A DNA stretch of 7,339 bases, taken from positions 1 through 7,339 of the forward strand of contig JAMONI010000307.1 in NCBI GenBank assembly GCA_027065935.1, given 5' to 3'. This document shows, one piece after another, positions 6,963 to 7,339 of the stretch. Numbering within the stretch: position 1 is the stretch's first letter; every line of letters starts with the position of its first letter. This stretch comes from Flavobacteriales bacterium. Lineage in GTDB: Bacteria > Bacteroidota > Bacteroidia > Flavobacteriales > Flavobacteriaceae. A program made the translations under genes and the position numbers. The notes under the pieces were generated by a model that was not told the origin of the DNA, did no database searches, and worked only from the letters and a program-made list of their open reading frames with translations.

Positions 6963-6993
6963 CAAATATATAACAAAATTTGAAAAAAACAAA
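6963..6993 (-). promoter_or_regulatory. Near-ideal Bacteroidota promoter for the small membrane protein
   Basis: On the minus strand TTTG (6993-6990) is followed by exactly 19 bp and then TATATTTG (6970-6963), a full match to the Bacteroidota -33/-7 consensus TTTG-N19-TAnnTTTG. Start of transcription would be near 6957-6960, giving a leader of about 20 nt to the TTG at 6936. This is the best promoter in the window. Confidence 0.75.
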
Positions 6994-7077
6994 GCCTTAA
7001 GTTTCATTTTAAGTATTTATTTTAAAACTTTGCACATAACCGGTTTGTTTTGAGACTGTTAAAAACAGACCCTCCCG

Positions 7078-7101
7078 TTTGAAATTTTTGTATTACTTTT
7101 G
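7078..7101 (+). promoter_or_regulatory. Possible promoter for the lipoprotein gene
   Basis: TACTTTTG at 7094-7101 fits TAnnTTTG, but it ends only 15 bp before the ATG at 7117, predicting a leader of 10 nt or less. The canonical TTTG at 19 bp is missing; TTTG copies instead occur at 7078-7081 and 7087-7090. A second, weaker candidate is AAACTTTG at 7025-7032 with TTTC at 7002-7005 (19-bp spacing), which would give a leader of about 80 nt. Confidence 0.4.
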
Positions 7102-7116
7102 GTGAAAAACAAGTCC

Positions 7117-7339
7117 ATGAAAAAAGTAAGTTTCGCTTTAGTGCTGCTTATACCTTTGCTTGCCGGATGTGAAAACCGGCCGGAAACAAGAACGCCCGAA
7201 AAAGTTACTACCGTTGAAAAACAATTGGCATCTCCGATGGATAAAAAAATCAAGCAATACGCCGTGTTTGAACTAAGTGCGGATTTGTCGGAATTAAGCG
7301 ATAATCAAAAAAAGATGATAGCCCTGTTAATGGAAGCGG
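7117..7339 (+). CDS. Lipoprotein, probable M49 (dipeptidyl-peptidase III-like) peptidase, N-terminal part (3' end outside window)
   Basis: Only the first 74 residues are present and the frame is open to the last base. Residues 1-18 are a clear lipoprotein signal peptide: MKK, a hydrophobic core, and the lipobox LAGC with the lipidated Cys at 18. After a polar linker (19-42), 'YAVFELSADLSELSDNQKKMIALLMEA' (48-74) resembles the start of the mature domain of Bacteroidota M49-family zinc peptidases, where a DLS.LSDNQKKMI.LLIEAA sequence is familiar to me. The catalytic HEXXGH motif would lie several hundred residues downstream, so the activity cannot be confirmed here. The lack of a K-(D/E)2 type export signal after Cys18 suggests a periplasm-facing rather than surface-exposed lipoprotein. 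The lipoprotein call is firm; the peptidase call is moderate. Confidence 0.6.
   Translation, partial: MKKVSFALVLLIPLLAGCENRPETRTPEKVTTVEKQLASPMDKKIKQYAVFELSADLSELSDNQKKMIALLMEA

Noticed and set aside
7056..7068. CTGTT-AAA-AACAG inverted repeat considered as a leader hairpin for the lipoprotein gene
   Set aside because: Only a 5-bp stem with a 3-base loop that cannot be extended, and it is AT-rich; expected by chance.

Overview
The window looks like ordinary chromosomal DNA from a member of the Bacteroidota, most likely the Flavobacteriia or Flavobacteriales. Three observations support this. The intergenic gaps carry Bacteroidota-type promoters (TAnnTTTG at -7, once with TTTG exactly 19 bp upstream). 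The gene families are typical of the group: a DUF4199 protein, an exosortase-F-associated membrane protein, and a KpsF/TatC/LptB cluster. Shine-Dalgarno sequences are essentially absent. Assignments rest on motif recognition; no database search was possible.

Layout. Bases 1-477 (+) hold the 3' end of a UbiA-like prenyltransferase family membrane protein whose start lies before the window. A promoter at about 486-509 then serves a two-gene unit: a DUF4199 membrane protein (526-1011) overlapping a polyisoprenyl-phosphate type family 2 glycosyltransferase (993-1961). This unit converges, with only 16 bp between stop codons, on a long minus-strand operon read from 6619 down to 1978. Its order is kdsD/kpsF (arabinose-5-phosphate isomerase), tatC, lptB, era, a TauE/SafE-DsbD-like membrane protein, and an exosortase-F-system-associated membrane protein. 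Every junction in it is an overlap or a gap of 3 bp or less. Upstream, 6691-6936 (-) is a small two-helix membrane protein of unknown function behind a near-ideal promoter. Divergent from it, 7117-7339 (+) begins a lipoprotein that resembles the N-terminus of Bacteroidota M49-family (dipeptidyl-peptidase III-like) peptidases and runs off the window.

Together the genes are mostly cell-envelope functions. KdsD makes a precursor of Kdo for LPS, LptB powers LPS export, TatC exports folded proteins, and the GT2/DUF4199 pair probably modifies a surface or lipid-linked glycan. Era, a ribosome-assembly GTPase, is a housekeeping passenger. No RNA gene, mobile element, CRISPR array or defence system was seen. 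No gap without a gene exceeds 180 bp. The most noteworthy signals are a repeated TTTG spacing pattern shared by the promoters, an exosortase-associated gene with no exosortase beside it, and an uncharacterised small membrane protein with a strong promoter. I did not find convincing evidence of a novel multi-gene system.
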